From contig NZ_JACHBZ010000013.1 of NCBI RefSeq assembly GCF_014200575.1, positions 62,001 through 126,000 of the forward strand: DNA of 64,000 nucleotides. The letters are read 5' to 3'. Source of the stretch: Mucilaginibacter saanensis (GTDB lineage Bacteria; Bacteroidota; Bacteroidia; Sphingobacteriales; Sphingobacteriaceae). Each line of letters starts with the position of its first letter. Position 1 is the stretch's first letter. Under the pieces are notes generated by a model, which was given only the letters and a program-made list of their open reading frames with translations, searched no databases and had not been told where the DNA came from. The translations under genes and the position numbers were made by a program. This document shows, piece after piece, positions 46,780 through 54,867 of the stretch.

Positions 46780-46880
46780 CTAAATCTCCCCCGAAATGGG
46801 AAATTTTAAAATATTTTCATGAATCCCCACTCCCACGAGTTTAGTGAATCGCAGCTCGTAGGGCGCAAGATGGGGGAGTT
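46780..46880. repeat. Imperfect inverted repeat with CCACGAGTT/AGCTCGTAGG core
   Basis: CTAAATCTCCCCC at the left and TGGGGGAGTTTA at the right are imperfect complements, enclosing CCCACGAGTTTAGTG and CAGCTCGTAGG. A related core occurs at 58672-58698. It looks like a REP- or MITE-type element, not a terminator. Confidence 0.55.
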
Positions 46881-46903
46881 TATATAACCCGCATTCAAAG
46901 CCA

Positions 46904-46934
46904 CAAAAAAAGCCCTGCGGTATTCCGCAGAGCT
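46904..46934 (-). terminator. Terminator of typA
   Basis: On the minus strand AGCTCTGCGG, AATA and CCGCAGGGCT form a hairpin with one mismatch followed by seven T. Confidence 0.88.
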
Positions 46935-46956
46935 TATATTTTAATTTACTTACCAA

Positions 46957-48768
46957 TTATTGGTTTGTAAATCTCTTAGCGTTAATTCTTCTTTCGTTTT
47001 CGTTCAGGAATATTTTACGTAAGCGGATGCTTTGAGGGGTTACCTCAATGTATTCATCAGCTTGTATGTATTCCATTGACTCTTCTAACGAGAATTTAAT
47101 AGCAGGTGCTATACGTACGTTGGTATCGCTACCAGATGCGCGCATGTTGGTTAACTGCTTGCCTTTAGTTAAGTTAATAACCAAATCGTTATCGCGGATG
47201 TGCTCGCCTAATACCTGTCCTTCGTAAACATCAACTCCCGGATCAATGTGGAAACGACCACGATCCTGTAATTTATCAATTGCAAAGGCGGTAGTTTTAC
47301 CAGTATCCATTGATACCAATACACCATTTAAACGGCCCGGGATCTGACCTTTCCATGGTTCGTATGCTTTAAAGCGGTGAGCCATGATAGCCTCGCCACC
47401 GGTAGCAGTCAATACGTTGTTACGTAAACCGATAATACCACGGGCCGGGATATCAAATTCTAAGTGTTGTAGATCGCCTTTAGGCTCCATGATCAACAGA
47501 TCACCTTTGCGCTGTGTTACCAACTCAATAACTTTACCTGCAACATCACCCGGTACATCAACAATTAATGTTTCAACCGGCTCACATTTAACACCGTCAA
47601 TTTCTTTAACAATTACCTGTGGCTGACCAACCTGCAACTCATAACCTTCGCGGCGCATAGTTTCAATCAATACAGATAAATGGAGAATACCACGACCATA
47701 CACCAGGTATGAATCAGGCGATTCGGTTTCAACAACCTTAAGCGCCAGGTTTTTTTCCATTTCTTTATATAAACGATCACGCAGGTGACGTGACGTAACA
47801 AATTTACCTTCTTTACCAAAAAACGGTGAAGTATTGATAGTGAACAACATGTTCATGGTAGGCTCATCAATATGAATAACCGCCAGTTGTTCTGGTTTTT
47901 CAAAATCGGCAATGGTATCACCAATATCAAAACCTTCAATACCTACTACGGCACAAATATCGCCAGAGCTTACTTCTGTAGCACGTACTTTACCCAAACC
48001 TTCAAAAGTATAAAGTTCTTTTATTCTTGATTTTTGGATAGTACCATCGCGTTTTACCAATGATACCGGCATGTTTTCTTTGATGGTACCACGGGCAACA
48101 CGACCAATAGCAATACGGCCTACGAAAGATGAATAATCTAAAGAGGTGATCTGCATTTGTAATGTACCTTCTTCTATAGGTGCTGGTGGAATGTTTTCCA
48201 GGATAGCATCCATTAGCGGGAAAATATTATCAGTAGGTTGTTTCCAGTCGTTGCTCATCCAGCCTTGTTTTGATGAACCGTAGATAACCGGGAAATCCAG
48301 CTGATCTTCAGTTGCCTCAAGGTTGAAGAATAACTCAAAAATTTGTTCGTAAACCTCTTCCGGGCGACAGTTTTCTTTATCTACCTTGTTTACAACCACA
48401 ATTGGTTTTAAGCCTAAAGCCAAAGCCTTTTGGGTTACAAAGCGGGTTTGAGGCATAGCGCCTTCAAAAGCATCGCAAAGTAATAATACACCATCAGCCA
48501 TTTTCAATACGCGTTCAACCTCGCCACCAAAGTCGGCGTGACCAGGAGTATCAATAATATTGATCTTAACGTCTTTATACATTACCGAAACGTTTTTTGA
48601 TACGATGGTGATACCACGCTCACGTTCCAGGTCGTTATTATCCAATATCAATTCACCAGTTTCTTGGCCTTCGCGAAAAATGGCGCAACTGTGTAAAATT
48701 TTGTCAACCAAGGTGGTTTTACCGTGGTCAACGTGTGCGATAATCGCAATGTTTCTTATTTTTTGCAT
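46957..48768 (-). CDS. typA: Ribosome-associated GTPase TypA/BipA
   Basis: A 603-residue translational GTPase related to EF-G, which binds the 70S ribosome and helps 50S assembly, mainly under stress or cold. G1 is AHVDHGKTT (residues 11-19), G3 DTPGHADF and G4 NKVDKENC; the EF-G-like domains and the BipA-specific C-terminal domain are complete. A frame extending to 48795 exists, but the ATG at 48768 gives the family N-terminus (MQKIRNIAIIAH) and lies downstream of the promoter element at 48793-48800. Confidence 0.97.
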   Translation of the reverse strand: MQKIRNIAIIAHVDHGKTTLVDKILHSCAIFREGQETGELILDNNDLERERGITIVSKNVSVMYKDVKINIIDTPGHADFGGEVERVLKMADGVLLLCDAFEGAMPQTRFVTQKALALGLKPIVVVNKVDKENCRPEEVYEQIFELFFNLEATEDQLDFPVIYGSSKQGWMSNDWKQPTDNIFPLMDAILENIPPAPIEEGTLQMQITSLDYSSFVGRIAIGRVARGTIKENMPVSLVKRDGTIQKSRIKELYTFEGLGKVRATEVSSGDICAVVGIEGFDIGDTIADFEKPEQLAVIHIDEPTMNMLFTINTSPFFGKEGKFVTSRHLRDRLYKEMEKNLALKVVETESPDSYLVYGRGILHLSVLIETMRREGYELQVGQPQVIVKEIDGVKCEPVETLIVDVPGDVAGKVIELVTQRKGDLLIMEPKGDLQHLEFDIPARGIIGLRNNVLTATGGEAIMAHRFKAYEPWKGQIPGRLNGVLVSMDTGKTTAFAIDKLQDRGRFHIDPGVDVYEGQVLGEHIRDNDLVINLTKGKQLTNMRASGSDTNVRIAPAIKFSLEESMEYIQADEYIEVTPQSIRLRKIFLNENERRINAKRFTNQ

Positions 48769-48792
48769 GAAATATGCCCTATAAATTTGGCG

Positions 48793-48800
48793 CAAAGGTA
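48793..48800 (-). promoter_or_regulatory. Candidate -7 element of typA
   Basis: TACCTTTG on the minus strand matches TAnnTTTG exactly, 24 bases before the ATG at 48768. Confidence 0.6.
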
Positions 48801-48994
48801 CAGTTAATATATGAGCTTTTAAAGCTTTATCGACTAAAGCAGAAAGATTTATACAATTTGATTACCAAATAATGTTGATGAGATACTATTTAAAGCCTTT
48901 ATAAACAGCGATAGTACATAATAAGTTATCGCAAATTTACTTCAGATCTGATATGCCCTATCTTAAGCTTACATAATATTCACCTCGCGTGTAT

Positions 48995-49017
48995 GATGCT
49001 GAAACAAGTCAGTGTCC
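48995..49017. repeat. Half copy of the palindromic GAAACAAGTTCAG element
   Basis: GATGCTGAAACAAGTCAGTG is a decayed single arm of the element found in full at 63762-63851. It stands just outside the esterase stop. Confidence 0.5.
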
Positions 49018-49032
49018 AGTTCCAAGCTTATA

Positions 49033-49821
49033 TTATCGCCCAAATGCCCAAACCAAAAACTTAGGCATAGCTTTGGCCCAGGTTGCAGTATCATGACTGC
49101 CGCCAACTACCTCTATATATTGTATATCCTCCGGACGTTTATAGCCTTTATCTTCCAGCTCTTTAATCAGATCAATGGTATCATCAATGGCATCAATAAT
49201 CCCGTTTTTGTTCCGGTCACTTGTTTCATCATGAGTACCGGTTTGCAACCAGAATTTAAGACTGGGTTTATCCCCCGTGTTTTTAATAACCGAATGCATA
49301 ATACGGTCAGCATCGGTATATCCGTTGCCCAAATCCTTCCTTCGCCACCAGAATGATCCGGAAAACACGCCCACCTTATCAAACACATCACCGTTGTTCC
49401 AGGCAATATCAAAGGCCGACAAGCCCCCTAAAGAAAACCCGGCAAAAGCAGTGGTTTCAAAGCTATTTACACCGGTTTCAGCTTCAATCATTGGTAACAG
49501 CTCTGTTTTTATAAACGCGGTATAAATATCAGCCCGGGAGCCCCGGCCTTTAAAATCCGGATTACCCGCCACGCCATACTCCTGAATGCGGTCTTCGGCT
49601 GCGTGTATAGCCACTACCAGAGTCGGTTTTAAGCGGTTGTTACCGTAAAGCTGCTCCAGCGTACCCCGCAGTTCCAGGTTCTCCAACTCCTGCCCATCGT
49701 TCAGCAGCAACAGGTTTAGCGGCCCGTCTATTTCCTGTTCATCAGGCATTAACCATGTACAGGTAACCTCGCGTTGCAGCAGATCAGAACTTATAATTAT
49801 ACTTTTTTCAATGATCGTCAT
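49033..49821 (-). CDS. Enterochelin-esterase-like alpha/beta hydrolase
   Basis: A serine esterase of 262 residues from the chosen ATG. The nucleophile elbow is GFSLGG with Ser130; His243 in GGSHDTATW is the likely catalytic histidine. An EF-hand-like loop, DRNKNGIIDAID (residues 202-213), has acidic or amide residues at positions 1, 3, 5, 9 and 12 and Gly at 6, suggesting calcium. The family (putative esterase, Fes/IroE-like) cleaves esters or lactones; there is no signal peptide, so it acts in the cytoplasm. A longer frame to 49917 was rejected because it runs into the promoter and repeat. It faces the amidoligase series. Confidence 0.85.
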   Translation of the reverse strand: MTIIEKSIIISSDLLQREVTCTWLMPDEQEIDGPLNLLLLNDGQELENLELRGTLEQLYGNNRLKPTLVVAIHAAEDRIQEYGVAGNPDFKGRGSRADIYTAFIKTELLPMIEAETGVNSFETTAFAGFSLGGLSAFDIAWNNGDVFDKVGVFSGSFWWRRKDLGNGYTDADRIMHSVIKNTGDKPSLKFWLQTGTHDETSDRNKNGIIDAIDDTIDLIKELEDKGYKRPEDIQYIEVVGGSHDTATWAKAMPKFLVWAFGR

Positions 49822-49871
49822 TTCAGTTTCAGCCCAGCCCCAATACATCTTTATCGTAATTTTTAAGGGCA

Positions 49872-49879
49872 CAAAAGTA
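49872..49879 (-). promoter_or_regulatory. Candidate -7 element of the esterase gene
   Basis: TACTTTTG on the minus strand matches TAnnTTTG exactly and gives a leader of about 45 bases to the ATG at 49821. Confidence 0.5.
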
Positions 49880-49907
49880 AAAATAGTTTTTATTTTTTGA
49901 GTATTTA

Positions 49908-49987
49908 CCTCACCCAATCCTCTCCTTTGGAGAGGACTTTAAAATACGCTTTTTTGAACCCTCTCCTTTGGAGAGGGTAGGGTGAGG
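49908..49987. repeat. Compound inverted repeat (CCTCACCC ... GGGTGAGG)
   Basis: Outer arms CCTCACCC and GGGTGAGG enclose two copies of the self-complementary CCTCTCCTTTGGAGAGG (49919-49935 and 49960-49976). The whole could fold as a cruciform with two side hairpins. It separates the two divergent esterase genes. Confidence 0.85.
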
Positions 49988-50083
49988 TTTCCTTTTTTTT
50001 TGGCCTAACCTTTAATTTATCAGACTGTTGCCTTTTTGAATCAAACCTCTTAACTTACCATCTGAAACCAAAAAACAATCGCT

Positions 50084-50791
50084 TTGACCGAAAAATATCA
50101 TCGTTGGCACTCGCCAAACTTAAGCGCCGACATGGAGATGCTGGTATTTGGCGACAGTGGGTTTCCAGTAATCCTATTCCCCACTACCAAGGGGCGTTAT
50201 TACCAGAATAAGGATTTTGGGTTGATTGATAGTGCCAAATGGTTTATTGATCAGGGCCTGGTGAAAATTTATTGCCCTGACACTATTGACGACCGCAGTT
50301 GGTACGACAAAAGTATCTCCCCTGCCGATCGCGCCCGTAACTATACCTGGTATGATAAAATGCTTGTTGACGAGTTGGTACCATGGGCCATGCACGAAAC
50401 CGGCGCAGGTAAAGTAGCCATGGCTGGCTGTAGTTTTGGCGGTTACCATGCAGCCAACTTTGCCTTTAAACATCCCGAAAAGGTAGCCCACCTGTTTACC
50501 ATGGGCGGCGCCTTTGATATTAAAATGTTTACCGATGGCTTTTATAACGACGATATATTTTACAATAACCCAGTTGATTACTTGCCTGGCGACAATAAGC
50601 CCGAACTGTGGCAGATGAATATTATACTTGGTACATCAGAGCATGATATTTGCAAAGATTATAACATACAGCTATCAAACATTTTAACGCAAAAAAACAT
50701 TAATCATTGGTTGGATATTCGCCCCTTTGCCAGTCACGACTGGCCAATCTGGCGCGAGATGTTCCCGCATTATTTATCTGCTATTAAATGA
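50084..50791 (+). CDS. Esterase-like alpha/beta hydrolase (COG4947 type)
   Basis: A 235-residue cytoplasmic hydrolase. The nucleophile elbow is GCSFGG with Ser117, and FASHDWPIW near the C-terminus supplies the histidine. The opening YHRWHSPNLSADMEMLVFG and FPTTKGRYYQNKDFGLID agree with uncharacterised esterases of COG4947. The start is TTG at 50084, chosen because the conserved N-terminus begins at its second codon and no ATG or GTG lies nearby. It is 99 bases before the ATP-grasp gene on the same strand, in a series that also holds GCS2 and GATase genes. Confidence 0.83.
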   Translation: MTEKYHRWHSPNLSADMEMLVFGDSGFPVILFPTTKGRYYQNKDFGLIDSAKWFIDQGLVKIYCPDTIDDRSWYDKSISPADRARNYTWYDKMLVDELVPWAMHETGAGKVAMAGCSFGGYHAANFAFKHPEKVAHLFTMGGAFDIKMFTDGFYNDDIFYNNPVDYLPGDNKPELWQMNIILGTSEHDICKDYNIQLSNILTQKNINHWLDIRPFASHDWPIWREMFPHYLSAIK

Positions 50792-50890
50792 GATTAAGGA
50801 TAAAAGACTAAGATATTAAGAGTTAGGAATATATATAAACAATAACCGGGCACCGGTACTCAAATCCGCCCCCCGAAATACATCATCCCC

Positions 50891-51970
50891 ATGAAAAAAA
50901 TAGGCATCCTATTCGGACAAGAAAATTCATTTCCACAGGCATTTGTTGACCGTATTAATCAAAAGGCCGAGAAAAATATATCGGCAGAGTTTGTTCGCCT
51001 TGACAAGGTGATCCAGGCCGAGCCGCTGGATTATGCAGTAATTGTAGACCGCATATCGCAGGATGTGCCCTATTATCGGGCTGCATTAAAAAATGCGGCT
51101 ATATGCGGTACCGCGGTAATCAACAATCCGTTTTGGTGGAGCGCCGATGAGAAGTTTTTCAACAACGCCTTAGCCGTAAAACTGGGCATACCGGTACCCA
51201 AAACGGTGATTTTACCATCAAAAGAACTTCCTGATGATACTACCAATAAATCATTCCGAAACCTGGCCTACCCTCTGGATTGGGATGGCATTTTTAACTA
51301 TGTAGGTTTCCCGGCCTACATGAAACCCTTTGATGGTGGCGGCTGGAAAGAGGTTTACCAATTACAAAACCGGGATGATTTTTTTGACAAATACAATAAA
51401 ACCAAGCAATACGTAATGATGCTGCAGGAAGAGGTTGTGTTTGACGATTACTTCCGGTGTTATTGCATTGGCGGCAAACATGTGCGCATTATGCAGTATG
51501 AACCGCGCAATCCGCATCATTTGCGTTATGAGCATGGCAAGGCCCCTGCATCAAAAAAAATACTGGAAACAGTTAAAAACTATGTGATAAAATTAAACCA
51601 GTATTTAGGTTATGATTTTAATACGGTGGAATTTGCCATTCGCGATGGCATCCCTTATGCTATTGATTTTTGCAACCCTGCCCCCGACGCCGAAGTAACC
51701 AGCGTAGGCCAGGAAAACTTTGACTGGGTAGTGGAAGCCGCTACAGATTATGCCATTGAACGCGCAAAAAAACAAAAAGACGGTCTGGATAACTTAACCT
51801 GGGGCGAGTTTGTAAAAACATCGGCAGCAAAAACTCCGTTGACGGGGGGCAAAATCAAACCAACGAAAGAAGATGTATCTGTAAGCAAAGTTGACCATGC
51901 AATTGGGGCGGAGGGAAAGGTGAAGAAAGAGAAAGCAGCGAAGACCAAAAAAGCTACCGCCAAGAAATAA
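50891..51970 (+). CDS. ATP-grasp ligase (RimK/glutathione synthetase-like)
   Basis: A 359-residue ATP-grasp enzyme that should form an acyl phosphate and then an amide bond. AYMKPFDGGGW (residues 142-151) is the nucleotide-binding strand and glycine loop, MLQEEVVFDDYF (177-188) follows, and the metal-binding part is VEFAIRDGIPYAIDFCNPAPD (Glu247, Asp259, Asn262). A low-complexity Lys/Ala tail (343-359) is unlike the core and could bind nucleic acid or be disordered. Neighbours are a hydrolase upstream, then a GCS2-type ligase and a glutamine amidotransferase, so it is probably one of two amidoligases of one pathway. Substrate unknown. Confidence 0.85.
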   Translation: MKKIGILFGQENSFPQAFVDRINQKAEKNISAEFVRLDKVIQAEPLDYAVIVDRISQDVPYYRAALKNAAICGTAVINNPFWWSADEKFFNNALAVKLGIPVPKTVILPSKELPDDTTNKSFRNLAYPLDWDGIFNYVGFPAYMKPFDGGGWKEVYQLQNRDDFFDKYNKTKQYVMMLQEEVVFDDYFRCYCIGGKHVRIMQYEPRNPHHLRYEHGKAPASKKILETVKNYVIKLNQYLGYDFNTVEFAIRDGIPYAIDFCNPAPDAEVTSVGQENFDWVVEAATDYAIERAKKQKDGLDNLTWGEFVKTSAAKTPLTGGKIKPTKEDVSVSKVDHAIGAEGKVKKEKAAKTKKATAKK

Positions 51971-52075
51971 AGAACAAAAGATAGGCCCGAATCCTACATG
52001 TTTAGTTGCCGGCTTGCGTGGCGCTTGCCTTTTTGAGAGGGGACGTTTATCGAATAATATAAACTAATAAAATCA

Positions 52076-52534
52076 ATGAGCGATAAACCAACAATTGATC
52101 AAAAACTATCTAACAATATTAAACAATATGGGCTCCAGGTATTACATGTAATGGCAGATGACACAGGCCCTGGCTTTAGTTATTCCATTGGGTTGTTTGA
52201 AAGTTATGGTCATCCGGAAATAATTATAATTGGGCTAAAACAACAATTAGCTCATAAGCTTATAAACAATATGGCTAATGACGTTAAGAAGGGAAAAATA
52301 TACACGTCATTAAAATATGAAGCTGGTATACTGGATAATTTTAATTGCTACCTGATTAAAGTAGAGAAATCAAACTAGGACAATTACATGGGGCAGGCAC
52401 AACGCTGGTATAGAGGGGATGAGTTTCCTTTATTACAATGTGTGTATCCAACTGTAAAAGGAATTTATCCATGGGAGGATAAATGGCCCGAGAATATTAA
52501 AGATTTACAGCCTTTATTAGGCCCCATTAAATAA
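52076..52534 (+). pseudogene. DUF4262 gene with in-frame TAG
   Basis: The first 100 codons encode a DUF4262-type protein (LHVMADDTGPGFSYSIGLFESYGHPEIIIIG). They end with TAG at 52376-52378, but the same frame goes on without shift for another 52 codons, reading GQAQRWYRGDEFPLLQC and GIYPWEDKWP, which are the usual C-terminal part of the family, to TAA at 52532. A single change from TAT or TAC (Tyr) to TAG would explain it, though amber readthrough or a sequence error are possible. The gene is richer in A+T than its neighbours and splits the amidoligase series, so it may be an insertion. Confidence 0.75.
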
Positions 52535-52548
52535 AGCACTAACCAATT

Positions 52549-53646
52549 ATGAACGAGTTTACCTTAGGTGTTGAAGAAGAGTTTATGGTGATTGATCCCG
52601 TAACCAGGGAGTTAAAATCACACGAACAAAAAATTGTAGATAGTGCCCAGAAGATCCATGAAGATCAGGTAAAAGCCGAAATGCACCAGGCCGTAGTGGA
52701 AGTAGGCACACACATTTGCCACAATACCCAGGAGGCCCGTAAAGAGGTAAGCAAATTGCGTACTACCGTAGCCCAACTGGCCGGCGATATTGGTTTGCGT
52801 ATTGGCGCAGCCGGCACCCACCCCTTTTCGCTCTGGCAGCACCAGCTCATTACTGATCATCCGCGGTATTTTGAAATTGTGGATGAAATGCAGGAGGCCG
52901 CACGCTCCAACCTTATCTTTGGTTTACATGTGCATGTGGGCATCCAGTCGCGCGATATGGCTATTCATATAGCTAACCAGGTGCGGTATTTTTTACCGCA
53001 TGTTTATGCACTATCAACCAACTCCCCATTTTGGGAGGGGCGTAATACCGGTTTTAAATCATTCCGCACCAAGGTATTTGACAAGTTTCCACGCACAGGT
53101 ATTCCAGATTCCTTCAGCAGCATTGAGGAATATGATAACTACATTAAGCTGCTGGTAAAAACCAACTGTATTGATAATGCCAAGAAAATATGGTGGGACA
53201 TCCGCGTACATCCATTTTTTGAAACTATTGAATTCAGAATTTGCGATTGCCCTATGCTGGTTGATGAAACCATTGCCTTTACCGCGCTTTTCCAGGCGCT
53301 TTGTGCTAAATTGTACAAATTAAGGCAACAGAACATGAAGTTTATTACCTACTCCCGTGCGCTTATTAATGAAAATAAATGGCGCGCCGCTCGTTACGGT
53401 ATCGACGGTAAAATGATTGACTTTGGTAAAGAAATGGAAGTAAACACCCGATCGCTGGTATTGGAGCTCCTGGATTTTGTTGATGATGTGGTGGACGAAT
53501 TAGGCTCGCGAGACGACCTGCAATATGTACATAAGATACTTGAACACGGCACCGGAGCCGACAGGCAGTTAGCCGTTTACCAGCAAAACAGTAGCTTTGT
53601 AGACGTGGTTGACTACATTACCTCGCAAACTTTAAAGGGATTATGA
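52549..53646 (+). CDS. Carboxylate-amine ligase (GCS2/YbdK family)
   Basis: A 365-residue ligase of the glutamate-cysteine ligase 2 superfamily, using ATP to join a carboxylate and an amine. The N-terminal GVEEEFMVIDP (residues 7-17) carries the metal-binding glutamates, EVGTHI follows near 50, and the GTHPFSLW and FGLHVHVGI segments are typical of YbdK. The E. coli relative shows only weak glutamate-cysteine ligase activity; the true substrate is unknown. The stop overlaps the following GATase start by four bases, so the two are tightly coupled. Confidence 0.9.
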   Translation: MNEFTLGVEEEFMVIDPVTRELKSHEQKIVDSAQKIHEDQVKAEMHQAVVEVGTHICHNTQEARKEVSKLRTTVAQLAGDIGLRIGAAGTHPFSLWQHQLITDHPRYFEIVDEMQEAARSNLIFGLHVHVGIQSRDMAIHIANQVRYFLPHVYALSTNSPFWEGRNTGFKSFRTKVFDKFPRTGIPDSFSSIEEYDNYIKLLVKTNCIDNAKKIWWDIRVHPFFETIEFRICDCPMLVDETIAFTALFQALCAKLYKLRQQNMKFITYSRALINENKWRAARYGIDGKMIDFGKEMEVNTRSLVLELLDFVDDVVDELGSRDDLQYVHKILEHGTGADRQLAVYQQNSSFVDVVDYITSQTLKGL

Positions 53647-54479
53647 CAACAAATAAACCGGAAATCAGGATAGCGATCCTTGATTTGTATGATGGGATAG
53701 CTAACGAGGGAATGCGCGGTTTCCAGGATATTTTAAACCGGTATAGAGTACAGCATGGACTTAATTTAAGTTACCAGATATTTGATGTGCGCCGGCGCTG
53801 CGAAATGCCGGATGCCAAATTTGACATCTATATTTCAAGCGGTGGCCCTGGCGATCCACTGATATCAGAAGGTACTGAGTGGGAGAAAAAGTATTTCAGA
53901 TTGATAGAAAAACTGGAAGACCATAACCTTTCTAACAATACCGATAAAAAACATACGCTGTTTGTGTGTCACTCTTTCCAGTTGATGTGCCGTCATTACA
54001 AATTGGGCGATATCAATATGCGTCGTTCTCCGTCGTTCGGGGTGCTGCCGGTTAATCAAACCGATGCGGGTGCCAGTGAACCCCTTTTTGAGGGTTTGTT
54101 TAACCCGTTTTACGCTGTCGATTCGCGCAGCTGGCAGGTAATCAACCCCAACGAAAACCGCTTTAAAGAACTCGGTATGCAGTTGGTTGCCATTGAAAAA
54201 GAACGCCCACATATTGAACTGCCCCGCGCTATGATGGCCGTACGTTATAACGACTACTTTTTTGCTACCCAGTTTCACCCGGAAGCTGATGCCGGCGGCA
54301 TGAAAGCACTATTGCTACAGGATGAGAAAAAGAACGAAGTGATAAACGAGCATGGAGAGGTAAAATACGACGAAATGCTTAACCACCTTAATGACCCGGA
54401 TAAGATAACCCATACCCAACAGATACTCATCCCTAACTTTTTAGACAGGGCAATATTGAGCTTGCACGGCGCAGTGTGA
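53643..54479 (+). CDS. Class I glutamine amidotransferase-like protein
   Basis: A 278-residue class I GATase-fold protein. The nucleophile is Cys109 in FVCHSFQLMC, and the His/Glu pair is His212/Glu214 in TQFHPEAD; SSGGPGDP at 65-72 is the oxyanion strand region. The elbow reads CHSFQ, with Ser in place of the usual Gly. Standalone GATase domains either provide ammonia to a partner ligase or hydrolyse gamma-glutamyl bonds; the overlap with the GCS2 ligase gene supports a joint role. About 55 residues after the triad form a C-terminal extension. Confidence 0.87.
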   Translation: MTTNKPEIRIAILDLYDGIANEGMRGFQDILNRYRVQHGLNLSYQIFDVRRRCEMPDAKFDIYISSGGPGDPLISEGTEWEKKYFRLIEKLEDHNLSNNTDKKHTLFVCHSFQLMCRHYKLGDINMRRSPSFGVLPVNQTDAGASEPLFEGLFNPFYAVDSRSWQVINPNENRFKELGMQLVAIEKERPHIELPRAMMAVRYNDYFFATQFHPEADAGGMKALLLQDEKKNEVINEHGEVKYDEMLNHLNDPDKITHTQQILIPNFLDRAILSLHGAV

Positions 54480-54499
54480 GAATTGGATAAAACGAAGGG

Positions 54500-54520
54500 T
54501 ATCCTGAGTTTGTCGAAGCA
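54500..54520. repeat. Half copy of the palindromic element (left of GIY-YIG)
   Basis: TATCCTGAGTTTGTCGAAGCA resembles one arm of the inverted repeat at 54858-54929, so the GIY-YIG gene has a copy on each side. Confidence 0.6.
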
Positions 54521-54555
54521 CGTCAGTTATTGTCTGAGTTAGATATAAAAATCTT

Positions 54556-54867
54556 TTGAAATTGGTCAACCACTATCATGTTTATATATTAGGTTGTAGT
54601 GATGGCTCTTATTACACGGGCATAACCAATAATATTGAACGACGGCTAATCGAACATCAATCAGGTGAAAATCCAAAGTCTTATACCTATAAACGACGTC
54701 CTATTCAACTTCTTTTTAACGAGGTGTTTAATGATGTTAACCAGGCAATAGCCTTTGAAAAACAGGTTAAAGGATGGCGAAGGGAAAAGAAAGAAGCAAT
54801 AATTAGTGGGAGCTGGGATTTGTTGCCTGAATTAGCGAAAGCAAGCAAAAAGGGCTCGTCATCCTGA
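54556..54867 (+). CDS. Small GIY-YIG nuclease-domain protein
   Basis: A 103-residue single-domain GIY-YIG protein of the YhbQ/UPF0213 type. The signature YVYILGC-like HVYILGCSDGSYYTGIT gives the two Tyr, and RRLIEHQSGENPKSYTYKRRP and EKQVKGWRREKKEAII supply the Arg and Glu of the active site. The start is TTG at 54556, as no ATG is placed well. The last codons (GSSS and TGA) belong to the palindromic repeat that follows, so the stop codon is provided by the repeat. It is flanked by repeat copies on both sides. Confidence 0.85.
   Translation: MKLVNHYHVYILGCSDGSYYTGITNNIERRLIEHQSGENPKSYTYKRRPIQLLFNEVFNDVNQAIAFEKQVKGWRREKKEAIISGSWDLLPELAKASKKGSSS

Noticed and set aside
48769..48795. Longer N-terminus of TypA starting at 48795
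   Set aside because: The extra codons overlap the TAnnTTTG element at 48793-48800 and add residues not found in the family.
49822..49917. Longer N-terminus of the esterase starting at 49917
   Set aside because: The extension crosses a promoter element and the compound inverted repeat, and homology starts only at the ATG at 49821.
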